64,000 nt of DNA from Amborella trichopoda (GCF_000471905.2 NW_006497083.1:1701594-1765593); one strand, 5' to 3'; shown: positions 1-12,769, counted from the first letter of the stretch. Program-made: numbers and translations. The notes: generated from the sequence alone by a model not told the origin.

Positions 1-190
1 AAAATAACCCCAAATTGGGTTTGAAAATAGGATTTCTTTGATTTTTTTCCTACATTATTCTCCACTTTGATTCGGTTTGAAAATAGGATTTGTTTGGGTG
101 TTTAGGGCATTGGGCATAAAATAACCCCAAATCGTCGGTCTAAAAATAGGATTTTTTGATTTTTTTTTTTTCCTACATTATTTTCCAATA
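1..190 (+). repeat. Inner part of left MULE terminal inverted repeat, with an internal direct repeat
   Basis: Bases 1-63 and 118-186 are direct copies of each other: both start AAAATAACCCCAAAT and end CCTACATTATT(C/T)TCC, with a period of about 117 bases. Bases 61-130 pair in reverse complement with about 11,680-11,745, and bases 1-22 pair with about 11,785-11,810. Confidence 0.75.
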
Positions 191-979
191 ACTCATGAAT
201 TTTTCTTGATATGATTTTATGTATACAATCATTGGGAAGTATGCATTATTGTTTAATATCAACAAACTTCCATTGATTTTAGCAATTCTTGATTCTTCAT
301 GTCTTTATGTCAATGTAAACTATCCCTTTATTATTTACCATAGGATATTTGTGTATCTATAAAGCTGATTCACCTGTGCTCAGCTGATTCACAGGTTTTA
401 TCTTAGTTTATTCTTCTATGTTCGTTTTCTATTCCATTGGTGCCTATGATGTGATGATGGTGGTTTTTTAAATATATGTGATCTTATCAGGAGGTCACAC
501 TTATTCTTAGCCATTGGATATTAAATCTGATAGAATGGGGGTGTATTATTATATTCAAGGAAATGTATCTTAGGCTTATGCTCTAGTCAATGATATATCC
601 CTTGCCATGTAATTTCATATGTTATGGTTAATATTGGTTGGTAAATAGTTTTACTGCATACATTTCCTTCTAATGATGTCTCGTCCCAACCTACTTTTAG
701 TTGTTTTAGTTATAGGGTTATGTCTTTCTTTGCAGTGTTCTTACTTTGAAATTCTTAGCATTTGATCCATTTGTTGTGGTGCACGAAATTCTTTTCTTTC
801 TCCTTAAAGCCTTCAAGATGTTGCATGTAGTTCTTCATCCTGATTTTCATGCATAAAGGCTAATTTCATATCTAATTGTTCTAAATAAAAGTCATGTAAA
901 GCATGTGTAGTAATAACAAACCCAATATATATTGTGATGTGCATGTCATTTACTTTAACATGCATGTTGCCAACACATC
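190..979. other. Non-coding interior of MULE, no gene seen
   Basis: This AT-rich stretch lies between the left terminal repeat and the first recognisable mobile-domain exon. It may contain the promoter and leader of the mobile-domain gene, but I see no long open frame and no clear core promoter. Confidence 0.4.
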
Positions 980-1492
980 ATGACATGCATTTTAGACACT
1001 GTGGAAAATGAAGATGACATGTTCATAAAAGACGATCTTGTTCAAAAATTTGCTGCTGCTAGTTTTGACAGGAATAAAATTTATACTAATGAGGGTTTTA
1101 GCATCATCCAACATTGGAGGCTTACAGATGAGCAGGAGGATTTTGTTCGAAGGATGAGGCTATGGCCTCTTGTTCAGTACGCTAACATGCAAGGGGCACC
1201 GCGACAGATTGACCACGATCTTATGGAGGTAGTCACAGGGAGATGACGGCTAGAGACAAATTCACTACACTGTCCACGAAGAGTTGGTGAGATGTTGCAA
1301 ACTTTATATGATGTGTGGCGTATTTTCTGGCTCAATGTCACAGGTGAGCCGGTATTGACACGGATATACACACCTTATGCGCAATACTTGTTATGATGGT
1401 TAGGACGCACCCCGGAAATGATTTTAAAATTCACCATTCATTGAACTTTACTTGGTTGAGAGATACTTTTGAAAATTTATTAGAAAATGCTA

Positions 1493-4049
1493 TGTTGGAA
1501 ATATGGCCTATAAAGGCCCAAATTCCAGTAGTCTCTCATTCAGTGGGAGTAATTGAGAAATTGAAATCTTGGCGTCTTGCGAAATGGAGCCCAAATTTTT
1601 TTACCTCGAGTACGTATGAGGCATCGAGAGGTCACGTGTTGATAAAGTAATTTCTCAAGGATGTATGAGGGACACCTCCTAGTCAGGATTTTATAGGTTA
1701 GTCTCATGTTTAGCTGCAATCGGCCAGGGCTTGGAGAATCCAAACCAGAAAAATAGAACTTGAGTACTTATTGAGTATTCACTCTGTATGGAATGGTCAA
1801 GACTTTTGGGACATAAGTCCGTATCATAACACAAGACCATTACATGGCATATGTATTTTCATTTCATACGGGAAGCCACTCTTCTAAATGCATTATCCGA
1901 GTTTGGAAGAGCCGGTGCACATGTACTTTGAGAGGACCCTTGTAATTGAGTTAGATAATGTCCCACAGGGGTACACCTATAATTCATTGAGAGCCGAATG
2001 ATCAGAAGTTCTGGCTCAACGGCTTTGATATGCCCAATTATGCGTCCCTACTTTAGACTATGGAACATAGGTATATTGGGTCGATCTGAGACTCGACAGA
2101 ACATCATTCGGGACTAGCCCAATGGAGTACTCTGATACCTACAGTTATTAGCCTGAGATCTCACTATACCTTTTGTCTGATTTTATAATGATAAAAAAAA
2201 CCTAATAATTGTTCAAAAATACTTTAAATATTTATTGTGAATCTTAGATAATTTTTTGGAATTTTATTTGCTAAAAAAATGAGGTTTTTCAAATTGTTTG
2301 ATTCAAATTCCACTTTAGTTTTGACCTGATAGTGCCATATGGCATCCAAGTGGCCATAGGGCTGCCACATGACACTTCACGCCTCACTCTAGAATCACCG
2401 GCCAGTTGGGCTCAGATCCCTAAGCGGGTGACTAGATTGGCATTTAGTTGCTTATTTTATAAGGGGTTGTGTTATGGTGTCTTGTTATATATTATTATAT
2501 TTTGTTATATAATGTTATAAATTAAAGCCCATTTTTTATCACGTCTTAATTAACTTACACATGGGTCATGCATCGCATGTGTGAAGTTTAATTAATTAAT
2601 TTATTTGATATTAAAGAGAAAATGCATTTTCAAATTTGAGTTGAAAAATATCTTCACACACATATGTGAATGGGACATTATCTTTAAATTGATTGGTTTG
2701 AAATTTTAGATTTACAAAGTGATTGGCTTTGATAAAGTAGAATATATCCACATGTATGAGCTTTGTCAATTACTTCTTTACCCTTTAGCCTTTATAGTTA
2801 TCTAGGCATTTTTTGTAAAGCCATATTGGATACAATTGGAACAAAAACACGGGCCAAGGATAAAATGGTAAAGTAACATAACTTAAGGTTATGGTGAGTG
2901 ATAATGGTGTGAAATCTCATCCCTTCATCCTAGTGGTTGGATAGAGATGGATGACTGGGTACATTAGCATTTCATGTGCTTTTGGATTAATGCATCAAAG
3001 GTGTTGATTGAGTCCAAGGTTACACCCATGTTATAAAAACACATCATGAGATCTCAAACCCTAACTATCTCAACTCTTGAACCATTTTGGAAAATTATTG
3101 CTCCCTCCCTTCTTCTAAGGTTTTGTGAGAGAAAATTGAAGAGAGAGAGCTTTTAGAGTTCCATTAATGGTGATCTATAGTTGCTGGTGTTTTAAATTTA
3201 GAAAATTTCCATTGATCTTAGAATTTCCATTTGATCATCTTTTTCATCATGCTTATTCATAGTGTGGTCTTTCATGAGTTATAGCCTATATGCATGAGAA
3301 TCCATGATCATGCATAGTATCTATTGTTTACTTTGCTTCAAATCTATCAAATAATTTAGTCTCAGAGTTTCGCTCAATTTTCAAAAATTTTTCATCACGT
3401 TTTTACCTATGGGGGTTCATAATCTTTCCATACAATACTATTTTTGTGGTCCGAGGGACCACCATGTGTAGTTTGGCCATAATTCTCTTGTTCTTTATCC
3501 GATTCGATTCAAACCTTTTGCACTTTGTTTTGGATGATAATGCCAATGTATTGATATCTTAAGAAGTGATTTTAAGGTGTGTAATTGCTTCCCATTTGGA
3601 TTAGACACGTTTGTGAGATTGAACCACTTTTGTACAATCCGAATACACAAAATGGGGATTGTGTGGCCCCAGCACAAGGGGTTTGAAACATGGCTTCCCT
3701 ATTTTAATTTGGCATTCTAATTCCATGTACAGTTGATATAATTCCTTAGAATTTTTTTTAGGTTAGTTACTTGTTGTATTTAAGTTTTGGGACATAGTTT
3801 ATGTAATTTGTATGATGAAAGTGTAATTCATAAGCTAGTCTTGCTTTATATGTAATTGCCCCATAAGGGGTTGGTATTTGAGTTTATTTACAGTGGTTTT
3901 ACAAGGCTAGAAAATTGTTGTAATTGTTATTTAAAGGATTATTACTTGGTTTTTAGCAAGTGGCTTGTTGAAGGTGCCCATGTTGCCTTATTTTTCGGCT
4001 AGGAAATTTGCTCTAGTGTTTGTATCCACTATCATCCTACACATCAACA
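1493..4049 (+). mobile_element. LTR-type sequence (Copia-like, probably solo LTR), fossil
   Basis: A 2.56-kb non-coding block splits the mobile-domain gene. Its ends are TGTTG and CAACA, the short inverted repeat expected of an LTR. A TATA-like TTATAAAAACAC near 3,032 is followed by a GA-rich leader, the layout of a Copia-type LTR promoter. I could not find a clear 5-bp target duplication, so the ends are tentative. No internal coding region is attached. It is younger than the MULE gene it interrupts. Confidence 0.5.
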
Positions 4050-5339
4050 AATAGAATGACACACTAGGGAATTTTTGGTATATTTAATAAGCAGCACCAA
4101 TTTTCGGCAATCGAAAGGTAATGAAGTCCTTATTAGGTATTTGACCTTGTTCGAGGATTTTGATAATGTGGGTCGGCACTCATGGGGGGCCACGACCCTA
4201 GCATATCTTTTTAGGGGTCTGAAGAAGTTTGTTACTTCTGAAATTAAGAGGGGGAGCCAAAATGTATTGAATGATGTTTCGGCATCACCCGGTTCTCACC
4301 TCTCTGAGTGTGCGACATTATTTCAGGTAAACTCATTTTGTTGTGCTACTTATTCTTTATTTGTGTCTTAAAGGGTTATGTTTTGTGAATTTCATACATT
4401 TCTTTCAGCTATATGTATACATTTCATACATGTTAACATAAGTATTGTATGTATGTTAGTCAGTCATGGGTATTCGAGCATTTCAAAACATTGTGGCCTA
4501 TGTTCGGCAGTCGTCGGGTTGAAGTTGGTATACCAAGGGCTACAAGATGGGTACACCCATGCACATGGGATAACCTAGTTCGGAATCTCGCATACTACCG
4601 ACAGGATTTAGATCGACAGGCCTTTGATACCACTCTTTGCAAGACATATCTGATATTTGACAACATCGCATAGCAGTACCTCCCAGACCGCGTACTAAGA
4701 CAATTTGGTTTGAGACAGCCCGTCCCAGCAAATCCCGGTTGATGGGAAAGATTTGAGAGGTGGGGTAAAAATGAAGAAAATTGGTAGCAAAACTCGCCTC
4801 TCAAATCAGAGACTAGCACGACCGCCTTCAGTATCGTCAAATAGGTGGGCAAGACCCGAGTGGGGGTCTACCTTCGAAGGAGTATGAAGTGTGTGGTACA
4901 TGCAGGTTCCTATCCCTAAAATTCATAAACCAGAGAACTCTCTGATGGATGTGTATGCACCTTGAGGATATGGTAATGACATGGTAAGTTTGTATTCAGA
5001 TTAAATTTATATTATATAATTTTTTATTTTTATTTTTTTTGTGATAGTATCTTGATTGTAATTGTGTTGTTTCAGTTGTCCAAAGCATACCATTTCATTG
5101 AGATTATTGATAATAGGCAGCTCAAGACCCCAGGATGAAGGATCGATATTTTAGGGAGCTAAGGCGAGAGCTGATGTTGTGTAAAGGCGAACTCGTTGAG
5201 GAAGAACAAGAGTCTAGTGATGACTCTGAACAAGAACCTGTATTAATTGTTGAGCCACAGCTACAGATGCATCGTAGAAGAGCTCCAAGAGGAGGATCCA
5301 CATAGGCACAGGAGCCCAGGATTGCTGCGAGAGCGGGCC

Positions 5340-7595
5340 TGTCACACCCCAAGCTCACTAACATTCCTGAAGTGCGACAGACTATTTTTATACTACATAG
5401 AACAAATTCACAAACTCTACTTATATATTGCATCAAAACATATTTTTCCATTTCTTTTAATCTGTACATAGTCTACTCACTACCAATATTAACATGAAGG
5501 TCTGGATATATACATCTCTTTGATCGAAAAAAAATTACAACGGTGCATTTGATCAAAAGTTACAAGGGGAAGGTCAATCATGCCTACAAATTCTTCAAAG
5601 ATAGTCTTGCTGCATTCGAACTATAAAACTGCAATTACCCTGAAAAATATTTACCATAGTTTGATGAGTTTGGCTACTCAGTAAGTAATCATCATGGTCC
5701 TAAAAAATAATCATGGTTGAAAGATATAGAGCATTGATGGAGAACAATTTCTCATTCAGAAATACATGATTTAAGCATAATCTAAAAGATTGAAATGCAT
5801 AAAAACAGTTTAACATCAATGCATAACACAAAGGATTTCACAAAATACCCTACTGGCGTCCTAAGTAGGTCACCAATAGACCCCACTAGTGTCCTTGATG
5901 GGTCCAAACAATCCTTGCCAGTCCAAACATACTTCATCGATGTCCCAAATGAGTCTAAATAGTCCCTACATACCTCATCGACGTCCCAAATGAGTCCAAA
6001 TAGTCCCTAGCGGCATAACTGGATAGGTCCTAACAATCTCTGCATATCCAAATATACCTCACTGGCGTCGCTGATAAGTCCAAATAGTCCCTACTGGCAT
6101 AACCAGATAGGTCCTAACAATACCTGCAGGTCTAATCATACATCATCGGCGTTCCGGATAAGTCCAAGTAATCCCTACCGGCATAACCGGATATGTCCAC
6201 TTATACTCAAATTTCTCTGAAACTCTTTTACCATCAGAAAGCAGCAACATCATATATGCAAAGTATCATTGAAATCATTAACAGGAATTCACTTGAAGCA
6301 ATTTCATAACAATCATTTTCATTGAAATATCTATAAGTAGCCAGTCAAACATTTTGGGCAATAATTCTAGAAAGCTAGCAGTTCTGAGAGACATTCTTGA
6401 AATGTAATTTGATAAACAATCTATTATTAATAGAAGAACTCTCATGAAAATCCATAGGTAAATACAGAATTCTAAACTGTCTAATATCCTTAACAATAAA
6501 CAGACATACCACAAATCATGTTACAGAAACACGTAAAACTTATAGCACATAATTCCAAATTGTTAACCAACTATTTTTCAGGAAAAGTAAGGCCACTTCC
6601 ACATAATACTTACAGAATCAAAATTATTGATAGAAAAAAATACGGAAACAACAGTTCTTAAATAACTATTTTACAAAAAATTGTGATCGCTTACACATAA
6701 AACTTATAAAATAAAGATGATGGACGGAAATAACACAATTGTATTAAAAGCGGATTACTTTTCAAGAGAATGAGATCACTTACTCATAACTTTGGAATGA
6801 GGGTCGAAGTAATCAGAGGACTCAAGAAATGGGGCACTTTGGAGCTAGAGTCGAAGTAATGAGAGAACTCAAGAAATGGGGCATGACAGAGAGAAGATAA
6901 AAGTAAGGGCGTCAATATGCAAACATTGTGGATTAACCTAGACGATAGAGAAGCAGCCATTCCTCGACCATTGACATTAAGCGATATGAATTAGTAAAAA
7001 AAAAAAACTTACAAAAATCCTAGCGAAAGGAGAGACTGTGAGAGAGAGATATAGATTGTTGTTCTTCATGAGGCCGTAGATTACCTGTGGCCTAAAAAGA
7101 GAAAACGCAGCTCAAGGTATGAGAAAGACAGAGAGAGAAGTTTCAAATAAAGAAAAAAAAACACTTGCAAGGTGTTTTAAAAACGAGATGAGAGGGATAT
7201 AAAGCTTCCACATTAAAAGCAAAGGTCGGTAAGATATGAAGTTCAAGATGGTGGACCTAAGGTCCACCCAAATGAAATTTTGTAAGGTGTTTTAACATGA
7301 TGTAAGTGGGCTGCCACCTAAGGTGGAGATGCCACCCACCTTTACACAAAACTTCTTACAAAAAGTTGGTGGACCAAGGGTCCATACTAACAAAATGGCC
7401 AGGTACAAACTTAAGAAAAGAGTTGCTAAAATCATATAAGTAAAAATAATGGTCCCTATAATGCACAATTAACTATCGCTCAGAATATTTCTTTATTGTA
7501 AGTATTTTATTTTATTTTATTTATTTATTTTTTATTTATTTCTATCAACATTATTAATATTATATGTTAATTCCACAAATTTTAAGGTCGTCACA
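5340..7595. mobile_element. Solo LTR, 2.26 kb, fossil
   Basis: The block starts TGTCACACCCC and ends GTCGTCACA. It is flanked by GGGCC (5,335-5,339) and GGGTC (7,596-7,600), a 5-bp target duplication differing at one base. It lies in the C-terminal coding part of the mobile-domain gene: coding resumes directly at 7,596 with GPSSPASGKRLK. The start sequence and the large size resemble Ty3/Gypsy Tekay/Del-type LTRs, but that family call is from memory. No internal region remains, so it is a solo LTR left by recombination. Confidence 0.8.
5840..6205. repeat. Short tandem repeats inside the solo LTR
   Basis: Repeated units of about 60 bases carry the words TCCAAATAGTCCCTA, GGCATAACNGGATAGGTCC and CATCGACGTCCCAAATGAGT. 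The array is degenerate, with about five or six units. Confidence 0.65.
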
Positions 7596-7904
7596 GGGTC
7601 CCAGTTCACCAGCCTCTGGGAAGAGGCTAAAAGTACTTGCCCCCAAAAGAGGAAGAGGACATTGAGTTTTTATTGTATAATTTCGATGTAAATTGGGTTA
7701 CAAATTCGTTGTAAACTCTTTTGGGTTACAATTTCAATGTAAATTTTCCTTAGAAATCTCGTGTCTATGTAAATTTCTTTTTGATTGCTTTGTTTTGTTT
7801 GGGAGTCTGAAATTATGTTGAAGTTTGAAATTATTTGAAAGAGCAGGTTTCAAAGGGTCTTGATTAGCAAATTTGGCAGTCTGAAATTAGGTTTTGTTTG
7901 GGTT

Positions 7905-8106
7905 GGGGGAATTGCTCTATCGGACAGCTTCTTTTCCAAAAAAATGCTTGTGGCTCTCCCGTACAGCAAATATCGGACAACCTTATGTTACCTATAGGTG
8001 TTCGCTAACGTAACGTTGTCCGGTATTTGCTCTACGGGACAGCTTTTTTGCCCAAAAAAATGCCTGTGGTTGTCCGGTAGAGCAAATGCTGGACAACCTT
8101 ATGTTG
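7905..8106. repeat. Direct repeat of a self-complementary unit in MULE
   Basis: An 80-base unit (7,914-7,993 and about 8,026-8,106) occurs twice with about 80% identity by eye. Each unit is itself imperfectly palindromic: TGCTCTACGGGACAGC near its start faces CCGGTAGAGCA near its end. The word GTTGTCCGGT recurs and appears again in the right terminal repeat near 12,065. Confidence 0.7.
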
Positions 8107-8254
8107 CCCACATGTCTTTACTTGATTTTTTTTAAGTTTAAAATTATTCTAGTTTCATCTTTTTTGATAACCCTGTTCTAACTTGGAGATAATTTTTGTA
8201 ACCATAAACGTCAATTATTCACTCACAACAAAATTTACAAGCAAAGAAAAAAAA

Positions 8255-8800
8255 AATCATCGAAAGACACCATCAAATTTGCACTATTTTTTAAACCCCT
8301 ACCACTCACAAAAATTCATCGAAAGACGCCATCAAATTTGCACTATTTTTTACACCCATATCACTCACAAAAAAATCTTCGAAAGACACCATCAAATTTG
8401 CACTATTTTTTATACCCCTATCGCTAAAAAAAAATCATCGAAAAACACCATCAAATTTTCACTTACAACAAACACTATCCAAAGTACGAAGTTTACATCC
8501 ATACAAATGCCATAAAAAATTATATCCAAATAAAAACATCATCAAAAGTTATATCAAAATACTAACACCATCAAAATTTATATTCAAATGCAAACACAAT
8601 CAAAATTTACATCCAAATATCCACACCATCAAAAGAGACCATCCAAATGCAAGCACCATCCAAATTACATGATTCTTTCTCAAAACATGCACCATCAAAA
8701 TGGTCATCAATCAAATACTTGAGAAGCATAAGGCTGAAAAGATGATCCAAAGGCACTTGGTCCACCGGATGTCCGAGGCAGTGGAGTACTGATGGTCTCT
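8255..8800. repeat. Minisatellite with period about 64 bases, decaying rightward
   Basis: Four units share ATCGAAAGACACCATCAAAT TTGCACTATTTTTTA followed by CCCCTATCACTCAC (8,255-8,460). Rightward the array decays into shorter units built on CACCATCAAAATTTACATCC up to about 8,700. It is non-coding; the 110-codon open frame across it is only a product of the repeat. It ends next to the 3' end of the MULE transposase gene. Confidence 0.75.
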
Positions 8801-8808
8801 GCAACTCC

Positions 8809-11039
8809 TCATGAATACTTACAAATATAAACCTTGGTGGATTTCTCTTCTGTTTGCCTACGCTGTTTCTTTGGCCTTCTTAGATATCGCTTGGTAATTG
8901 GGGGATATACAATTCTATTAAAAGCTCCAGTCAAAGGCACCGAGTCTGGTACAAGATGGAATTCAGTTGCATAGGTGGTCCTGTATGCTTGAACTCTGAA
9001 ATACGGCTCACAAAAGTAGAGTGGATGGAGGTGACAATGATTCATAGCTCCAATTTCATAGGTACACGGGAACCCGCTATTCCTCCACACTCTACAAGTA
9101 CAGGTTCGAGCATCAAGATCTACAGCATGGGCCATCTCCTCATGGACCTTATATTTTATGTCTACGACCCATATAACATTATACCCGAACCTTGACTTTG
9201 TAATCCGTTCATTGAGAACATCTTGTGCTTTAGGCACTAAAACACTATCCCACTGCTCACTTTCCAGCTGACGTTCAGCCCATCTTTTCAATAACTTAAT
9301 TCTTAAGTTTTCACACAAAGGGATGAGAGGCATCTCACGTTCCTCTAAAATCCAACTGTTAAATGACTCATATATGTTGGATGTAAGATGATTGTACCTC
9401 TTGCCCTCGAAATAAGGATTCGCCCAGTATTTTTTACCCTAAGTCATTATCCAAATGTAAGTTGCTTCATCTATATCTTTAATTTTCTACATCTGTTCCT
9501 CGAACCTTTCAGTTGATAATGCACTTGCGGCTTGCCACCACTCCTTTAGGAGTACTTTGCTCTTCCATGTTCTCTTGAAATTGTCTACAAGCTGGCGCAT
9601 GCAATGACCTAGATACGATCCCATAATACAGTTCTAATTGCAGTTTGCAAACCCTTCTGACGGTCACAGAGAATTGTCAAACGTGTTAAGTTCTTACTTC
9701 CTAAAGAAACACCCAATTCAATCTCTCTAAGAACCACATCCAACTTTTAGTGTGTTCATTCTCTACCACTGCAATCGCAACATGAAAAGTGCCACCATTA
9801 GCATCTAAGTCGATTGCAGCCAATAGGACCCCCAGATATGTTCCCTTCAAGAATGTCCCATCTAACCCTAACATTGCCTTACAACCATGCAGAAATCCAT
9901 TGAGGCATGGACGAAAGCTAATAAATAGACTGATATAGTTCCAAGGTTAGTGACATTCAGTTTCTCAAGATAGAGAGGTAGTCCAGTGTATGATTGCACT
10001 TCTGAGCCTAGGATTATTGCGCTTGCAAATTCTTTGTCATGTCAAGCTCGCATGTATGATAATTGGACACCATGATCCCGCTGAACATCATTTGCAATAT
10101 CTTTAGGTCTGAGTGTCATCTAGTATTTTAGTCAAGGTTTAATCCTTTTTGCAACCCATTGGCTTCTTGCCAATTGTTGATGCGCCCTGCCCATTGGTCC
10201 TCTGCAAGTGTGCTCATTTTTTAATTCTCTCACCCTAAGAATTTTGACTGTTCGACTCTAGAGCACCGCACGCACCAAGTGCAATCCAATGCTCCTTTAC
10301 AGCATGCATGCACTTTTTCTCGATCATTTCTACGGTACTTCCTCACATAATTATGATACATTGCGTAATCAACTAAGTGATTATGTAAATCCAGAATAGT
10401 CTCGAATTCATGTCCCACAACTACATCAACCCGTGGATGTGTTGATATGAATGGGGGCTCTAAGGGCGTCGTGGTGTCTACATCATGTTCCATCACTGGC
10501 TCGCCCTCGGGTTCTGACCCCTGCACTGCCACTATGTTACTCGTTGTAGGGACATTCACTTGTATAGAAAGGTAGCTGTGACAAATAATTTTAAGCATTT
10601 AGTAGGTATCGATCCACATGTAGTTCAATTATAATTCGATTTCATTAAAATATAAATATTGAAGGTCTTTTATCCCACATATCTATCTCGTTGATGGAGC
10701 AAATGTATGAACAAAGGGCTGATGCTCCACTGGATTTGGTTGTGATGGCTGGTTTGCAACACGAAGGAATATATTGGATGCCACCATCAGTATACACGAT
10801 ACATCCCCATTATTTATTAAGTCAACTAAATGCTCCTTTTCTTCATACATAATTTTCAAACTATTTGGGTCAGAGCTCAATATAGACCCAATATGTGCCT
10901 TTAATTATTGTAGTGAGTCGCCTCCTTTATATATTGTGGCTTTTAAGTTACCATCTATATAAATTGTTTGTTTGTCATACTCGTTACGATCAAAATAACC
11001 ACTATGGGGAACCAATAATCTAACTCCACCAGTGGCCAT
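8809..11039 (-). pseudogene. MuDR-type MULE transposase, broken
   Basis: Read on minus, the gene starts at ATG 11,039 with MATGGVRLLVPHSGYFDRNE, the N-terminal domain typical of plant MULE transposases. An in-frame stop follows at about 10,905. The MuDR DNA-binding domain follows (10,430-10,240; VVVGHEFETILDLHNHLVDY). The MULE catalytic domain spans about 9,900-9,400 in shifting frames, with GLDGTFLKG (first catalytic Asp, near 9,860) and CDRQKGLQTAI (second Asp, near 9,658). The last open piece (9,333-8,809) carries the SWIM zinc finger CTCRVWRNSGFPC, where the usual following His is Tyr. Several stops and frameshifts separate the pieces, so it is not active. Order and spacing match an almost full-length gene. 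Confidence 0.85.
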
Positions 11040-11679
11040 GAACGAATCTGGTGAGCAGAATTAATATTATAAGGTCCACATAATTGGTATAGGAAAAAAA
11101 AATAAAAAAAAACTACAAAAGAGAAATACAACAAAAATTAAAGAAATTTTGAAAAGAAATCTCTATTAAAATACAACAAAAAAACACTAATTAATACTTG
11201 ATCATTTTGGAGATGTAACATCTTCAACCTAGAGACCAACTTCAATAAATAAATAAATTAAAAAACAAAAATAACAAACCATTAACTCTATATGCTTGAA
11301 AGAAAAAGCAATCCCAATATTGAATAGGGACTGCTTAATTTTTCGCGAGCAATTTCTAGGTATTGCAGAGCTCAATAACCTACATTTTTCTTAAAAATAA
11401 TCATCTAGTTATTCTTAAGCAAATCCGCCATGTGGCTTTTTTGCCCTAGAGAGTTAATATACATCACAAGATGGACACTCAAGTTCCAATTTCCACATGA
11501 AGGAACAAATGAATACTTGATCTAGAGAATACCATGCCGAGAACTCCAAATTAAGAAAACACTTATGTAATTAACGCTGGAAACTAACATAACAAAGAAC
11601 TAATATTTACAAATATATAGAACAAAAAAAACCACCATTGGGTGTTCACAAAAAAAAAAAAGTCTCAATAAAAGATTTG
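11040..11679. other. Non-coding MULE sequence upstream of the transposase
   Basis: This AT-rich spacer lies between the transposase start and the right terminal repeat. It would contain the transposase promoter. No further gene is seen. Confidence 0.4.
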
Positions 11680-12293
11680 GGGATAGTTTATCCCCAATAC
11701 CCTAAATACCAAAACAAATCCTATTTTCAAACCCAATCAAATAGTAATATGCATATCCAAACATTCTGATCAGATTTTTCTCCCATTTTGGGATTATTTT
11801 ATCCCCAAAACCCTAATTCCCAAATTTTATTTTCTCCAAAAGAATAAAAATTTTGAAACATACCTGATTCGATTGATATGATTGTGCTTCGAATTTAGCA
11901 AGATTGTGCTTCAATTTCACCAGAGATTGATCGAAATTAGTATTGGATTGGCAAAATGGCGAAGAGAGAGCGAGAGAGAAGAAGAATAGGGCAACCATGT
12001 CCAATGAACAGAGCAAAAGTGGAGTTTTTGGTTTAAAAGAGACAAACTTGTTGTCAGGCAAATCGAACACCGGACAACTTCTTTTCAATTAAATGAAAAA
12101 GTGTTTTGAACACCGGATAGACTCTTTTCAATTTAACGAAAAAAAAAAACTTGTCTGATGTTCGATTTATCGGATAGGAAGGTAAACTGGGAAAAAAAAA
12201 AAAGCCCGGGGGGGGGGGGCATCCGTAATTTGGGAACATAAAGTTCCCATTTTGTAATTGACTCCCCCGAGTATGCCCGTCCATAATTTTCTC
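11680..12293 (-). repeat. Right terminal inverted repeat of MULE
   Basis: It pairs with the left edge of the window (see the MULE entry). Outside the pairing part it contains two CCGGA(C/T)A(A/G)(C/A) motifs about 45 bases apart (12,072 and 12,112), a run of twelve G at about 12,210, and the presumed terminus at 12,293. The 9 bases after it, ATGCCTTTA, are the candidate target duplication. Confidence 0.65.
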
Positions 12294-12507
12294 ATGCCTT
12301 TAAAGTCCATAACATTTTTTGGACATGTAGATACCTATGAATTGTAATATAAAGTTTTTCAAGTAGGGGCATTTTTAGTCATCTAGAAAAGTAGAATGGA
12401 TATTTCTATAAAAAATTAATTGCATTCTATTAGTAATTAAAAACAATTAATACATCTTGTCGGTGATGTCATATACCATGTCGGTGATGTCATTGTCTAC
12501 TGTTGTT

Positions 12508-12706
12508 ATAAATGCTTCTGTTTCTATTAAGAATTTCTATTTTACTTTTGACTAATTACTTAAAATACCCCTAGATAAAAAGTTACTACTCTATAGGATA
12601 ATAGTATCTATAAATGCTTTTGTTTCTATTAAGAATTTCTACTTTACCATTGATTAATTACTTAAAATACCCCTAGACAAAAGTTACTACTATGTAAGAT
12701 AAGGGT
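12508..12706. repeat. Tandem duplication, period about 98 bases
   Basis: Two copies of a unit begin ATAAATGCTT(C/T)TGTTTCTA and end TAAAATACCCCTAGA followed by AAAGTTACTACT. The flanks 12,294-12,507 hold no gene. Confidence 0.75.
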
Positions 12707-12769
12707 ATCTATGTGTCCAAAAATATTAAAGACTTTAAGGGTGTACACCACCAAGTGATGTAGTCTAAC

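Larger units (their letters stand above)
980..7665 (+). pseudogene. Plant mobile domain (PMD / aminotransferase-like) gene, broken
   Basis: Pieces of one protein are spread over 6.7 kb. Near 1,150-1,240 the translation reads WPLVQYANMQGAPRQIDHDL followed by MEVVTGR, the typical PMD start. Near 1,335-1,500 come TGEPV and WLRDTFENLLENA. Near 4,080-4,330 come YLTLFEDFDNVGRHSWG and AYLFRGL. Near 4,460-4,670 come VFEHFKTLWP and PRATRWVHPCTWDNL. A basic tail ending KRLKVLAPKRGRGH stops at 7,663-7,665. Frames change between pieces (after 1,240 and around 1,390), and there are stops at 4,671 and 4,741. An AG acceptor is plausible at about 993. PMD proteins are plant-specific, occur in transposons and as host MAIN/MAIL1 genes, and are implicated in genome silencing. 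Here the gene is MULE cargo and is not functional. Confidence 0.75.
1..12293. mobile_element. Large Mutator-like element (MULE), left end outside the window
   Basis: A long inverted repeat pairs bases 1-135 with bases about 11,680-11,810 in reverse complement. Both sides share GGGTTTGAAAATAGGATTTG (one base differs on the left) followed by a run ending in CCCCAAATC. Between them lie a plant-mobile-domain gene on plus and a MuDR-type transposase on minus, a cargo combination known in plant MULEs. The right terminus is best placed at 12,293, because the outward-facing end then reads GAGAAAATTA, a common MULE end. The matching left end and its 9-bp target duplication would lie upstream of base 1 and cannot be seen. 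Both genes are broken and two LTR-type sequences are nested in the element, so it looks old and inactive. The assignment is strong; the exact right end is inferred. Confidence 0.75.

Noticed and set aside
8255-8460. Evenly spaced repeats that could suggest a CRISPR array
   Set aside because: Repeat and spacer are both repeated, there is no spacer diversity, and the DNA is from a plant nuclear genome. It is a minisatellite.
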